Positions 24,439-33,073 of a stretch of DNA of 64,000 bases are shown here, one piece after another (within the stretch, counting starts at the first letter, position 1; every line of letters starts with the position of its first letter). This stretch comes from Mesorhizobium sp. WSM3860 (GTDB taxonomy: Bacteria; Pseudomonadota; Alphaproteobacteria; Rhizobiales; Rhizobiaceae): positions 1-64,000 of the forward strand of contig NZ_NSGF01000006.1 of assembly GCF_002294995.1 (NCBI RefSeq), in the 5' to 3' direction. A program made the position numbers and the translations under genes. Under the pieces are notes generated by a model. It was not told where the DNA came from and searched no databases. It was given only the letters and a program-made list of their open reading frames with translations.

Positions 24439-26886
24439 TTACATCCGCACCCGTTCAGCCTTCGGATCGTACATCGGCTTCAGCGATGCTTCCGCGGCGA
24501 AGCGTTCGCCGGCGATCTCCACCTCGTAGGATGAGCCCAGCACATCCGCCTCGCTCTCGCCCTCGCACGGCACATAGCCGAGGCCGATCGCGCCGCCGAG
24601 GTGGTGGCCGTAATTGCCTGAGGTGATCGGCCCGACGATCTTGCCGGCGCGCAGGATCGCCTCGTTGTGGAATAACAGGGGCTGCGGGTCCTTGAGGCGG
24701 AACTGCACCAGGCGGCGGCTGAGGCCGGCTTCCTTCTTCCTGAGCACCGCATCACGGCCGATGAAGTCGCCCTTGGCCGTCTTCACCGCGAAGCCAAGGC
24801 CTGCCTCCAGCACATGGTCCTCGTCGGTGATGTCGTGCCCGAAATGGCGGAAAGCTTTTTCGATGCGGCAGGAATCCAGCGTGTGCAAGCCGCAGAGCTT
24901 CAGCCCGACATCGGCGCCGGCATCGGCGATCGCCTCGAAGACATGGGCCGCCTGGTCGGTCGAGACATAGAGTTCCCAGCCGAGCTCGCCGACATAAGTG
25001 ACGCGATGGGCGCGAGCCAGCCCCATACCGATCTCGATTTCCTGGCAAGTGCCGAACGGATTGGCTTCGTTGGAGAAGTCGTTCGGGCTGACCTTCTGGA
25101 TCAGTTTCCGCGAGTCGGGGCCCATCAGGCAGATGACGGCTTCGGCAGCGGTCACGTCGGTAATGACGACGAATTCGTCGGCGACATGCCGCCTCAGCCA
25201 GGCAAGATCGCGCTGCAAGGTGGCGCCGGGCACGACGAGGAAATAGGCCGTCTCCGAGAGCCGCGTCACGGTCAGGTCGCTCTCGATGCCGCCCTTGGCG
25301 TTCAGCATCTGCGTGTAGACGATCCTGCCCGGCTCCACGTCCATGTCGTTGGCGCAGAGCCGCTGCAGGAAGGCACAGGTGTCGCGCCCCTCGACGCGAA
25401 TCTTGCCGAACGAGGTCATGTCGAACAGACCGACGCCGTTGCGCACCGCGAGGTGCTCCTCGCGCTGGTTGTCGAACCAGTTCTGCCGCTTCCAGGAATA
25501 GCGGTATTCGCGCTCCTGGCCTTCGCGCGCAAACCAGTTGGCGCGCTCCCAGCCCGCGACTTCGCCGAAGACGGCGCCGCGGACCTTCAGATGCTCGTGC
25601 AGAGGCGAGCGGCGCACGCCGCGCGAGGTTGCCATCTGGCGGTAGGGAAAATGATCGGCGTAGAGCAGGCCGAGCGTTTCGGAGACGCGTTCCTTGAGGT
25701 AGCGACGGTTCTTCTGGAAGGGCTGCGCGCGGCGGATGTCGACCTCCCAGAGATCGAAGGGCGCCTCGCCATCATTGATCCACTGCGCCAGCGCCATGCC
25801 GGCGCCGCCGGAGGAAACGATGCCGATCGAATTGTAGCCCGTCGCCATCCAGTAGCCGGAGAGTTCGGGCGCCTCGCCGAGATAGTAGCGGTCGTCGGGA
25901 GTAAAACTCTCGGGGCCGTTGAAGAAGGTGTGGATGCCGGCCGTGCCCAGCATCGGCATGCGGTTGACGCCCATTTCGAGGATCGGCTCGAAATGGTCCA
26001 TGTCCTCGGGCAGCTGGTCGAAGCAGAAATCCTCGCGTATGCCGTCCATGCCCCAGGGCTTCGCCACCGGCTCGAAGGCGCCGAGCATCATCTTGCCGGC
26101 GTCCTCCTTGTAGTAGGCGCACTCGTCCGGCACGCGCAGCACCGGCAGGCGGGTGAGGCCGGGGATGGGCTCGGTGACGAGGTAGAAATGCTCGCAGGCG
26201 TGCAGCGGGATGGTGATGCCGTTCTGCCGGCCGAGCTCGCGCGCCCACATGCCAGCGCAGTTGACGACGATGTCGGTCTCGATCGTGCCCTGGTCCTCGC
26301 CCTGAGTCCAGGAGACACCGGAGACGCGGCCGTTCCGGGTGTGGACCTTGGTGACCTTGACGTTTTCGATAACGGTGGCTCCGCGTTGCCGCGCGCCCTT
26401 GGCCAGCGCCATGGCAATGTTGGCCGGGTCGCACTGGCCGTCGAGCGGCAAATGCACCGCGCCGACCACGTCGGAGACGTTGAGATGCGGATACATCTCC
26501 TTGACTTCGCTGGGCGAAATCTCGCGCACGTCGACATCGAAGGCGCGGGCTAGCGAAGCCTGCCTGTAGATTTCATGCTTGCGCTCCTCGGTGAGCGCGA
26601 CGGTGATCGAGCCGACCTGGCGCATGCCGGTGCCGACGTCGGTCTCTGCCTCAAGCTGGACGTAGAGGTCGGCCGAGTATTTCGCCAGCCGCGTCATATT
26701 CTGCGAAGCCCGCAACTGGCCGATCAGGCCGGCCGCATGCCAGGTCGTGCCGCAGGTGAGCTGTTTGCGCTCCAAGAGCACGATGTCGGTCCAGCCTAGC
26801 TTGGCCAGATGATAGGCGACCGAGCAGCCGGAGACGCCGCCGCCGATAATGACCGCGCGAGCTCTGGTGGGAATGGTTTTGGTCAT
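24439..26886 (-). CDS. FAD-dependent dehydrogenase with GcvT domain (dimethylglycine/sarcosine dehydrogenase-like), copy 1
   Basis: An 815-residue two-domain protein. Residues about 9-385 form a DAO-type FAD domain (AVIIGGGVSGCSVAYHL at 11-27) with the covalent-flavin histidine H50 in CGTTWHAAGL, as in mammalian dimethylglycine dehydrogenase. Residues about 430-810 form a folate-binding aminomethyltransferase (GcvT) domain, including YVGELGWELYV. The reaction type is oxidative N-demethylation with transfer of the methyl carbon to tetrahydrofolate as 5,10-methylene-THF. It is the last gene of a four-gene operon and overlaps the aminotransferase gene by four bases. The exact amine is not determined. 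Confidence 0.88.
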   Translation of the reverse strand: MTKTIPTRARAVIIGGGVSGCSVAYHLAKLGWTDIVLLERKQLTCGTTWHAAGLIGQLRASQNMTRLAKYSADLYVQLEAETDVGTGMRQVGSITVALTEERKHEIYRQASLARAFDVDVREISPSEVKEMYPHLNVSDVVGAVHLPLDGQCDPANIAMALAKGARQRGATVIENVKVTKVHTRNGRVSGVSWTQGEDQGTIETDIVVNCAGMWARELGRQNGITIPLHACEHFYLVTEPIPGLTRLPVLRVPDECAYYKEDAGKMMLGAFEPVAKPWGMDGIREDFCFDQLPEDMDHFEPILEMGVNRMPMLGTAGIHTFFNGPESFTPDDRYYLGEAPELSGYWMATGYNSIGIVSSGGAGMALAQWINDGEAPFDLWEVDIRRAQPFQKNRRYLKERVSETLGLLYADHFPYRQMATSRGVRRSPLHEHLKVRGAVFGEVAGWERANWFAREGQEREYRYSWKRQNWFDNQREEHLAVRNGVGLFDMTSFGKIRVEGRDTCAFLQRLCANDMDVEPGRIVYTQMLNAKGGIESDLTVTRLSETAYFLVVPGATLQRDLAWLRRHVADEFVVITDVTAAEAVICLMGPDSRKLIQKVSPNDFSNEANPFGTCQEIEIGMGLARAHRVTYVGELGWELYVSTDQAAHVFEAIADAGADVGLKLCGLHTLDSCRIEKAFRHFGHDITDEDHVLEAGLGFAVKTAKGDFIGRDAVLRKKEAGLSRRLVQFRLKDPQPLLFHNEAILRAGKIVGPITSGNYGHHLGGAIGLGYVPCEGESEADVLGSSYEVEIAGERFAAEASLKPMYDPKAERVRM

Positions 26887-28064
26887 GCGGCCTCGCGGCG
26901 ATAGTCGGAAGCGAAGCGGCGCACGCGAAGCGCTGCTTCCTGAAGGACCGGTTCGGGCTGGCAGAGGCTGATGCGGATGTGTCCGGCGGCGGCCAGGCCG
27001 AAGCTCGAGCCAGGCATGACGCCGATCTTCTCCTTGTCGAGCAGCGCCCAGGCGAATTTCTCGTCGTCGGGCTCGATGGCCGATATGTCGAGCATGACAT
27101 ACATGCCGCCTTCGGAGCCGCGCACGGTGACTTCATTTGCGCCGCGAATGGCGTCGAGGAAGACGGCGCGGCGCCCGGCGTAACGCCCGGCTATTTCCTC
27201 CACGCCGTAGTGGTTTTCAAGCGCTTCGGCGCAGGCAATCGAGATGAAGGCCGGCAGGCCGTAAGTGGTCACCAGATTGAGATCGGTCATCAGCGCGATC
27301 ATCGCCTTCGGGCCGGTGAGCCAGCCCATGCGCCAGCCGGTCATGCCGTGGCTTTTCGACATGGAATTGATGACCAGCGTGCGCTCGGACATGCCGGGCA
27401 GTGAGCGCGGCGAGATGTGCTCGCCACCGCCAAGCGTCCAGTAGACCTCGTCGGAGAGCAGCCAGAGATCGTGCTCCTTGCAAATCTCCGCCAGCTGTTC
27501 GAGCCGTTCGCGCGAATAGACTGCGCCTGTCGGATTGTTCGGGGTGTTGATCAGGATGGCGCGTGTGTTGGGCCTGAGCGCCGCGCGGATCCTATCGGCG
27601 CGCGGCTGAAAACCGTCCTCGGCTGGCGTCTCGACCACGGTGAAGCTGGCGCCGGCGGCGCTGAAGGTGTTGGGGTAGGTGGCATAATAAGGCGCGACCA
27701 CGATCGCGTGATCGCCGGGGTCGAGCACGCCCTGCACGGCGGCGTAGAGCGCGCCCTGGCCACCGGCGGTGGCGATGACCTCGTCGGGTTCCGTCAGCAC
27801 GCCGGTGCAGGCGGTGGAGGCCGCAGCCATGGCCTTGCGCAGGCGCGGCAGCCCGGGAAGCGGCGTATAGTGGTGGTTGCTGCCCCGGACCGCGCTGACG
27901 CAGGCCTCGATCGTTTGCGACGGCGTGTCGAAGTCATGGTCGCCGACCGAAAGCACGATGATGTCCTCGCCGGCTGCCCTGCGGGTCCAGGCGGCGAAGT
28001 GGACTTCCCAGCCATCCTTGCCCGATGGCACGATGCCGGTAATGCGCTTTGATGGTTTTGGCAT
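26883..28064 (-). CDS. Pyridoxal-phosphate aminotransferase, class I/II
   Basis: A 393-residue fold-type I aminotransferase. Visible landmarks are SVGDHDFDTP and NHHYTPLPGLPRLRKA at the N-terminus, ILINTPNNPTGAVYS for PLP contact, LLSDEVYWTL, and the Schiff-base lysine in NSMSKSHGMTGWRMGWL. The C-terminal arginine is in AGHIRISLCQP. Its substrate is unknown; it resembles aspartate/aromatic-type enzymes. The start ATG 28064 follows GGGAG and overlaps the stop of the homocysteine methyltransferase gene by one base. Its place between two demethylating dehydrogenases suggests it removes or supplies the amino group after N-demethylation. Confidence 0.87.
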   Translation of the reverse strand: MPKPSKRITGIVPSGKDGWEVHFAAWTRRAAGEDIIVLSVGDHDFDTPSQTIEACVSAVRGSNHHYTPLPGLPRLRKAMAAASTACTGVLTEPDEVIATAGGQGALYAAVQGVLDPGDHAIVVAPYYATYPNTFSAAGASFTVVETPAEDGFQPRADRIRAALRPNTRAILINTPNNPTGAVYSRERLEQLAEICKEHDLWLLSDEVYWTLGGGEHISPRSLPGMSERTLVINSMSKSHGMTGWRMGWLTGPKAMIALMTDLNLVTTYGLPAFISIACAEALENHYGVEEIAGRYAGRRAVFLDAIRGANEVTVRGSEGGMYVMLDISAIEPDDEKFAWALLDKEKIGVMPGSSFGLAAAGHIRISLCQPEPVLQEAALRVRRFASDYRREAA

Positions 28065-28963
28065 CAGGCTACTCCCGAGATTTGATGGCCGGCCTGAATG
28101 AGCCGGTCGCGTAGCGCAGCGATGTGAGCCGGTCCGACTTCGCAACAGCCGCCTACAATGCTGGCCCCAGTCTCGACCCAGTCCATCGCCTGGTCGGCAT
28201 AGGCGTGCGGATCGAGATCACGGCGCGCGTGCAGCACGTCGACCGTGCCGCCATGCTTGAGCGCCTCGACCGAGGTGAAGCCATTGGCATAGGCGCCAAC
28301 CGGACCGCCGAGGGCCAGCAGTTCCGGCAACGCGGCGGCAATGGCTTCGGGCCGGCAGCAGTTGAGCAGCCGTGCCGCCACCGGCAGATCGCCGAGGGCG
28401 CTGGCCGCGGCGGCAATGCTCTCGCCGCTGCGCAGGCGGGGCGCGCCATGGTCGGCGAGAGTCCAGGAGACCCAGACCGGCCTGCCGCTCTCGCATGCCG
28501 CGGTGACCGCCGCGCGAGCCTCTTCGGCGGAAGCCATGGTCTCGCACAGGAACAAATCGACGCCTTCTGCCTGTTCGGCAACGATGCGGCGATAGATGCC
28601 GAGCGTCTCCTCGAAGGAGATGGTCAGCGCCGGCGCGTAGCTGCCGAACAGAGGCGACAGGCAGCCGGCGATGGCGGCGTCGCCGGCGTCGTCGCGAGCC
28701 TGTCGGGCGAGCTCGATGCCGCGCTTCTGCAAAGGCTCGAACAGCTCTTCCGCGCCCTCGCGCGCCAGGCGCTCGGGCGTTGCCGAATAGGTGTTGATGG
28801 TGATGACGCGGGCGCCGGCACGGATGAATTCCGCATGCAGGTCGCGCACCAGTTCCGGTTCGTCGATCAGCACCCTGGCCGACCACAAAGGCGTCGGCTC
28901 GGACTTGCTGCGACGGACCAGCTCCTGGCCCATGCCGCCATCGGTAAGAATGACGGACGTCAT
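28064..28963 (-). CDS. Homocysteine S-methyltransferase family protein (betaine-homocysteine methyltransferase-like)
   Basis: A 299-residue single-domain protein of the homocysteine S-methyltransferase family. It opens VILTDGGMGQELVRR, and the zinc-thiolate ligands are visible as NCC (202-203) and GGCC (273-274), matching the three-cysteine site of BHMT. It should move a methyl group from a betaine or S-methyl donor to homocysteine to give methionine. Context supports a Bmt role: the genes on both sides of the operon encode dimethylglycine/sarcosine-type dehydrogenases that would process the remaining N-methyl groups. The start at 28963 overlaps the preceding gene by four bases (ATGA). Confidence 0.85.
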   Translation of the reverse strand: MTSVILTDGGMGQELVRRSKSEPTPLWSARVLIDEPELVRDLHAEFIRAGARVITINTYSATPERLAREGAEELFEPLQKRGIELARQARDDAGDAAIAGCLSPLFGSYAPALTISFEETLGIYRRIVAEQAEGVDLFLCETMASAEEARAAVTAACESGRPVWVSWTLADHGAPRLRSGESIAAAASALGDLPVAARLLNCCRPEAIAAALPELLALGGPVGAYANGFTSVEALKHGGTVDVLHARRDLDPHAYADQAMDWVETGASIVGGCCEVGPAHIAALRDRLIQAGHQISGVA

Positions 28964-31413
28964 GCTTTCAACCTTTCGTTCTTCGGATCCCACAACGGCT
29001 CGTCCTTCTGCACCACAGCCTTGAAGCGGTCGCCGAAGATTTCGACCTCGACGGCGGTGCCGGGCTCGGTCAAGTCGGAACGCAGCATGCCGAGCGCGAT
29101 CGACTTGTCGACGCGATGGCCCCAGCCGCCCGACGTCGTCTCGCCGACAATTTTGCCGTCATGCCAGAGCGTCGACATATAGGGCGCGTCGCAATCGCCG
29201 GGATTTTCTACGACCAGCGTGACGAAGCGCTTCTTCACACCCTGCTGCTTTTCATTGAGCAGAGCCGACTTGCCGCGGAAGTCGGGCTTGTCCCATTTGA
29301 CGAAGCGTTCGAGCCCGCCCTGCAGGATCGAATAGTCGGTCGAGAGATCGCCCTTCCAGGCGCGGTAGCCTTTTTCCAGCCGCAGCGAATCTAGCGCATA
29401 CATGCCGAAGGGCTTTAGGCCATGCTTCTGCCCGGCGGCCCAGACGGCATCGAAGACGGTTAGGGTGTCCGCCACTTTGGTGTGGATCTCCCAGCCGAGC
29501 TCGCCAGCGAAGGAGACGCGCACCAGCTTCGCCCAGCGACCCGCGATGCTCGTTTCCTGATGCGTCAGCCAGGGCAGCGTCAGGTCGGCGTCGCAGACGT
29601 TCGCAAGGATCTTGCGCGAGTTCGGGCCGGCGACGATTTGCGTCGAATATTCCTCGGTGCGGTCGGTCAGCGTGAACGCCGCATCGGGCGGCATGCGCGA
29701 CTTCAACCATTCGAAGTCATGCCACTGCGCGACGGCCGCGGTGATCAGCGTCATCTGGTTCTCGCCATGGCGCACGACCGACATTTCGGTCACGATGCGG
29801 CCCTTATCGTCGGCGAAATAAACCAGGCCGATGCGGCCGGGCTTCGGCACGAGGCCGGTGACCTGCAGGGTCAGCCAATCGGCGGCGCCCGGACCTTCGA
29901 GGTTGAAGCGCGAGAAGCCGGGCAGGTCGAGGATGCCCGCTGCGTCGCGCACGGCCAGGCATTCCTCGCGTACGCGCTGCTGCCAGGGCCCGTCGCGGCG
30001 GAAGGTTAGCGTCGCTTCCTCCGAAATGTCGTCGCCCGGTTGCGCATACCAGGTGGCGCGCTCCCAGCCATTATAAGCGTCGAACTGGCCACCCAGCGCT
30101 TTGATGCGCTCATGCAGCGGCGAGTGCTTGCGGTCGCGCCCGGCCGGCCAGGCATGGCGGGGGAACTGGATGGCGTATTCGTTGCCGTAAATCCCCATGC
30201 CCTTGGCAACGCAATAGTCGGGTGCCGAAGCAAAGGCGGTGAAGCGGCGCGGATCGCAGGACCACATATCCCACTCGGTCTGGCCCTCGGTGACCCATTC
30301 GGCCAGCACCTTCCCGGCGCCGCCACCTTGCGCAATGCCGAAGGTGAAGACACAGGCCTCGAAAGCATTCGGCACGCCGGGCATCGGCCCGATCAGCGGG
30401 TTGCCGTCCGGCGCATACGGAATCGGCCCGTTGATCACCTTGGAAAGGCCTGCGGTGCCGAGGATCGGCACACGGGCAACGGCGTCGGCAAGGTAATGCT
30501 CGAGACGGTCGAGATCGTCGGGGAAAAGCTGGAAAGAGAAATCTTCCGGCATCGGATCGTTGTGGGTCGCCCAATGCGCGCGGCAATTGCGCTCATAGGG
30601 GCCGAGATTCATGCCGGTCTTTTCCTGGCGCAGGTAGTAGGAGGTATCGACGTCGCGCAGCAGCGGCAGCTTGTGACCCTGCTCCTTTGTCCAGGCGGCG
30701 AGCTCGGGGATCTCCTCGAACAGGATGTATTGATGGCTCATCACCATCATCGGCACTTCGCGGCCGAACATTTTTCCAACCTCGGCGGCGCGATAGCCGG
30801 CGGCATTGATCACGATCTCGCAGCGGATCTCGCCCTGCGGCGTCGCGACCACCCATTCGCCGTTCTCACGGCGAACGCCGGTTACCGGGCAGAAGCGGAT
30901 GATTTTCGCGCCCATGTCGCGCGCGCCCTTGGCAAGCGCCTGCGTCAATTGCGCAGGATCGATGTCGCCGTCGCTCGGGTCGTAGAGAGCGCCCTTCAGC
31001 TCATGCGTCTCGATGAAGGGGTAGCGGCGCTTGATCTCGTCGAGGCCGACGACGTCGATGTCCATGCCCTGATAGCGGCCCATGCCCTTGGTGCGCTGGA
31101 ATTCCTGCATGCGCTCCTTGGTGTGGGCGAGTCTGAGCGAGCCGGTGACATGGTAGTTCATCGGATAGTCGACCGCCTCGGCAAGACCTCGGTACAGTTC
31201 GGTCGAGTAGCGCTGCATGTTCATCAACGACCATGACGAGGAGAAGGTCGGCACGTTGCCGGCGGCGTGCCACGTCGAGCCGGAGGTCAGCTCGTTCTTC
31301 TCCAGCAGTACGCAGTCTGTCCAGCCCGCCTTGCAAAGGTGATAGAGTGAGGAGGCACCGACGACACCGCCTCCGATGATCACCACGCGTGCCGTGGTCG
31401 GCAAACCGGCCAT
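28960..31413 (-). CDS. FAD-dependent dehydrogenase with GcvT domain (dimethylglycine/sarcosine dehydrogenase-like), copy 2
   Basis: An 817-residue paralogue of the 24439-26886 protein with the same FAD plus GcvT layout. The nucleotide site VVIIGGGVVGASSLYHL is at 10-26 and the covalent-flavin histidine is H49 in SGSTWHAAG; the GcvT half contains VSFAGELGWEIHTK. It is the first gene of the operon, with GGAGGAG just before ATG 31413. The FAD domain differs substantially from copy 1, so the two probably take successive or different N-methyl substrates. The 105-bp gap to the regulator gene holds a dispersed palindromic repeat. Confidence 0.88.
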   Translation of the reverse strand: MAGLPTTARVVIIGGGVVGASSLYHLCKAGWTDCVLLEKNELTSGSTWHAAGNVPTFSSSWSLMNMQRYSTELYRGLAEAVDYPMNYHVTGSLRLAHTKERMQEFQRTKGMGRYQGMDIDVVGLDEIKRRYPFIETHELKGALYDPSDGDIDPAQLTQALAKGARDMGAKIIRFCPVTGVRRENGEWVVATPQGEIRCEIVINAAGYRAAEVGKMFGREVPMMVMSHQYILFEEIPELAAWTKEQGHKLPLLRDVDTSYYLRQEKTGMNLGPYERNCRAHWATHNDPMPEDFSFQLFPDDLDRLEHYLADAVARVPILGTAGLSKVINGPIPYAPDGNPLIGPMPGVPNAFEACVFTFGIAQGGGAGKVLAEWVTEGQTEWDMWSCDPRRFTAFASAPDYCVAKGMGIYGNEYAIQFPRHAWPAGRDRKHSPLHERIKALGGQFDAYNGWERATWYAQPGDDISEEATLTFRRDGPWQQRVREECLAVRDAAGILDLPGFSRFNLEGPGAADWLTLQVTGLVPKPGRIGLVYFADDKGRIVTEMSVVRHGENQMTLITAAVAQWHDFEWLKSRMPPDAAFTLTDRTEEYSTQIVAGPNSRKILANVCDADLTLPWLTHQETSIAGRWAKLVRVSFAGELGWEIHTKVADTLTVFDAVWAAGQKHGLKPFGMYALDSLRLEKGYRAWKGDLSTDYSILQGGLERFVKWDKPDFRGKSALLNEKQQGVKKRFVTLVVENPGDCDAPYMSTLWHDGKIVGETTSGGWGHRVDKSIALGMLRSDLTEPGTAVEVEIFGDRFKAVVQKDEPLWDPKNERLKA

Positions 31414-31430
31414 GTTCTCCTCCAACGTCT

Positions 31431-31512
31431 AAAGCGGGTCAGGACGCGCTTTGATTCTTTGTTTCACGCAGGCCCTTGTCCCAAAACCGCTGCACAGTTT
31501 TGGGCGGCATGC
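31431..31512. repeat. Dispersed palindromic intergenic repeat, copy 3
   Basis: It holds CGCGCTTTGATTCTTTGTTT and CCCAAAACCGCTGCACAGTT followed by TTGGG, matching 5890-5972 in order and spacing. The core can fold as CCCAAAA/TTTTGGG. It sits between the XRE-cupin regulator gene and the FAD-GcvT operon. Confidence 0.55.
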
Positions 31513-31518
31513 ATTGGT

Positions 31519-32106
31519 TCAGTACACCGGTGGCGAAACCACCCAGATGACGACTGCCGGCTCGGCGCCAGGATTGCGCCAGCGGAACGGCTTGCCTTCA
31601 AAGCGGAACGAGTCGCCTTCGCTGAGCCGATGCCAGACGCCGCCGATCTCGATCTCGAACGTACCCGACGCGACGTAGCCCGCTTCCTCGGTTGGGCGGC
31701 GCGCTTCGGTTTTCAATTCCGCGCCCGGCGCAAAGACCGAGCGCAGCATCTCGAAGCTACCGCCAAGATCGGGCGACAGAAGTTCCTCCACGAGGCCCGA
31801 TTCGCTTGTGCCAAGCGAGCGGCGGCTGCCGGCGCGCACGATCACGCCGCGCTCCTCTTCGATAGGCACGTCATGGCTGAAGAACAGGCTAAGCGGCACG
31901 CCGAAGAGTTCGGCGAAGGCCCGCAGATCACCGAGCGAAGGGACCGACAGGCCGCGCTCGACCTGGCTGACCCAGCCTACCGAGCGGTCGAGCTTCAGAG
32001 CGATCTCGGCAAGCGTCAACCGGCGGGCCTTGCGCAGCGCACGGATGTCGCCAGCCAGCAGCCGCTCGCCATTGTCCTGTTCCGATCTGATGGCGGTGGA
32101 GGTCAC
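31519..32106 (-). CDS. XRE-family regulator with C-terminal cupin domain
   Basis: About 195 residues: an HTH_3 DNA-binding domain (GDIRALRKARRLTLAEIALK then LDRSVGWVSQVERGLSVPSL) followed by a small beta-barrel cupin domain (about 120-190; EAGYVASGTFEIEIGGVWHR, GDSFRF). This architecture is that of PuuR- and DdaR-like regulators that sense amines or amino acids. It points toward and directly precedes the FAD-GcvT/Bmt operon, and is the natural candidate for its control. The start is uncertain: GTG 32106 is used here, TTG 32133 is the alternative and would lie inside the first operator-like repeat. Confidence 0.83.
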   Translation of the reverse strand: MTSTAIRSEQDNGERLLAGDIRALRKARRLTLAEIALKLDRSVGWVSQVERGLSVPSLGDLRAFAELFGVPLSLFFSHDVPIEEERGVIVRAGSRRSLGTSESGLVEELLSPDLGGSFEMLRSVFAPGAELKTEARRPTEEAGYVASGTFEIEIGGVWHRLSEGDSFRFEGKPFRWRNPGAEPAVVIWVVSPPVY

Positions 32107-32116
32107 TCGAGTCTCG

Positions 32117-32178
32117 TGAAAAAACCTGAACAAATTTCATGAGAAAGCAAGTTTGTGAAAAAATCAAGTGAATTTTCA
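32117..32178. promoter_or_regulatory. Duplicated operator-like element upstream of the XRE-cupin gene
   Basis: Two 23-bp units, 32117-32139 and 32156-32178, both begin TGAAAAAA and end ATTTCA or TTTTCA, giving inverted TGAAA/TTTCA ends 13 bp apart. On the minus strand each reads CATGAAA, then TTTTTTCAC after about 13 bases. The spacing between unit starts is 39 bp, close to four helical turns. The stretch is much more AT-rich than its surroundings and lies between the regulator gene and the divergent nitroreductase gene. Likely an autoregulatory operator, by inference. Confidence 0.55.
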
Positions 32179-32341
32179 TGCGGAGCAAGATTTGCTTGCG
32201 CCATTTTGGCGGTTGATGCAAAGCCTCGCCATCGATGGCGAGTGGGGCGTCGGGTCGAGGACCAGTTAAACTATTTGTGTCTGCCTATGGTCGTTGCGGG
32301 AATCGGGTTGCCGGGTCCAGCCATGCGTGAAGGGACGGCCC

Positions 32342-33046
32342 ATGCTGGAGAAGAATAACCGGATCGCGCTCGACGCGGCGATCGTCGATGAGGCGATCAT
32401 GTCGCGCCGGTCGGTTCGCGCCTTTTTGCCCGACATGGTCGACGACAGCACAATACGCGCCATCCTGACGGTCGCGGCAAGGGCACCGTCGGGCACCAAC
32501 ATGCAGCCCTGGCGCGTCTATGTGACCAAGGGCGAGGTGAAGCAGCGCATCAGCGACGCCATCCTCAATTCGGGCATCCGGGCCGAAAAGGCCGAATGGG
32601 ACGAGTACCGTTATTATCCCGACCAGTTCTTCGAGCCCTATCTCAGCCGGCGTCGCGCCAACGGTTTCGGTCTCTACGGCGCGATCGGCATCGGCCGGCG
32701 CGAAGTCGACAGGATGCGGGCGCAGCACGACCGCAACTTCGTCTTCTTCGACGCGCCGGTCGGCCTGATCTTCACGGTCGACCGGCGGCTGAACAAAGGC
32801 TCGTGGATCGACTACGGCATGTTTCTGCAGAACGTCATGGTCGCGGCGCGGGGCAGGGGCCTGCATACCTGTCCGCAGGCGGCTTTCGCGCCCTATCACC
32901 GGCAGATTCGCCCGGTACTCGACATTCCCGACGAGGAGATCGTGGTCTGCGGCATGGCACTCGGCTATGAGGATACGTCCAAGCCCGAGAACGAATTCCG
33001 CACCGACCGCGCGCCGCTCGAAGACTGGGTGACCTTTACGAAGTAG
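32342..33046 (+). CDS. Nitroreductase-family flavoprotein
   Basis: A 234-residue FMN-dependent nitroreductase-fold protein: MSRRSVRAFLPDMVDDSTIR and AARAPSGTNMQPWRVYV near the N-terminus are the FMN-binding signatures, and VCGMALGYED closes the domain. It differs from BluB in lacking the family's longer N-terminal segment, so I do not assign lower-ligand synthesis to it. ATG 32342 follows GAAGGGA. The gene is divergent from the XRE-cupin regulator and shares the 235-bp intergenic region with the duplicated repeats, so it may be part of the same regulon. It converges on the DHA2 pump gene. Confidence 0.83.
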   Translation: MLEKNNRIALDAAIVDEAIMSRRSVRAFLPDMVDDSTIRAILTVAARAPSGTNMQPWRVYVTKGEVKQRISDAILNSGIRAEKAEWDEYRYYPDQFFEPYLSRRRANGFGLYGAIGIGRREVDRMRAQHDRNFVFFDAPVGLIFTVDRRLNKGSWIDYGMFLQNVMVAARGRGLHTCPQAAFAPYHRQIRPVLDIPDEEIVVCGMALGYEDTSKPENEFRTDRAPLEDWVTFTK

Positions 33047-33073
33047 CTCCGGCGCGGACCGCAGCCCGATTTG

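Noticed and set aside
32342..33046. BluB (dimethylbenzimidazole synthase) as identity of the nitroreductase
   Set aside because: The cobalamin genes are 17 kb away and the protein's sequence after the FMN motif does not show the features I expect of BluB. It is kept as a general nitroreductase.
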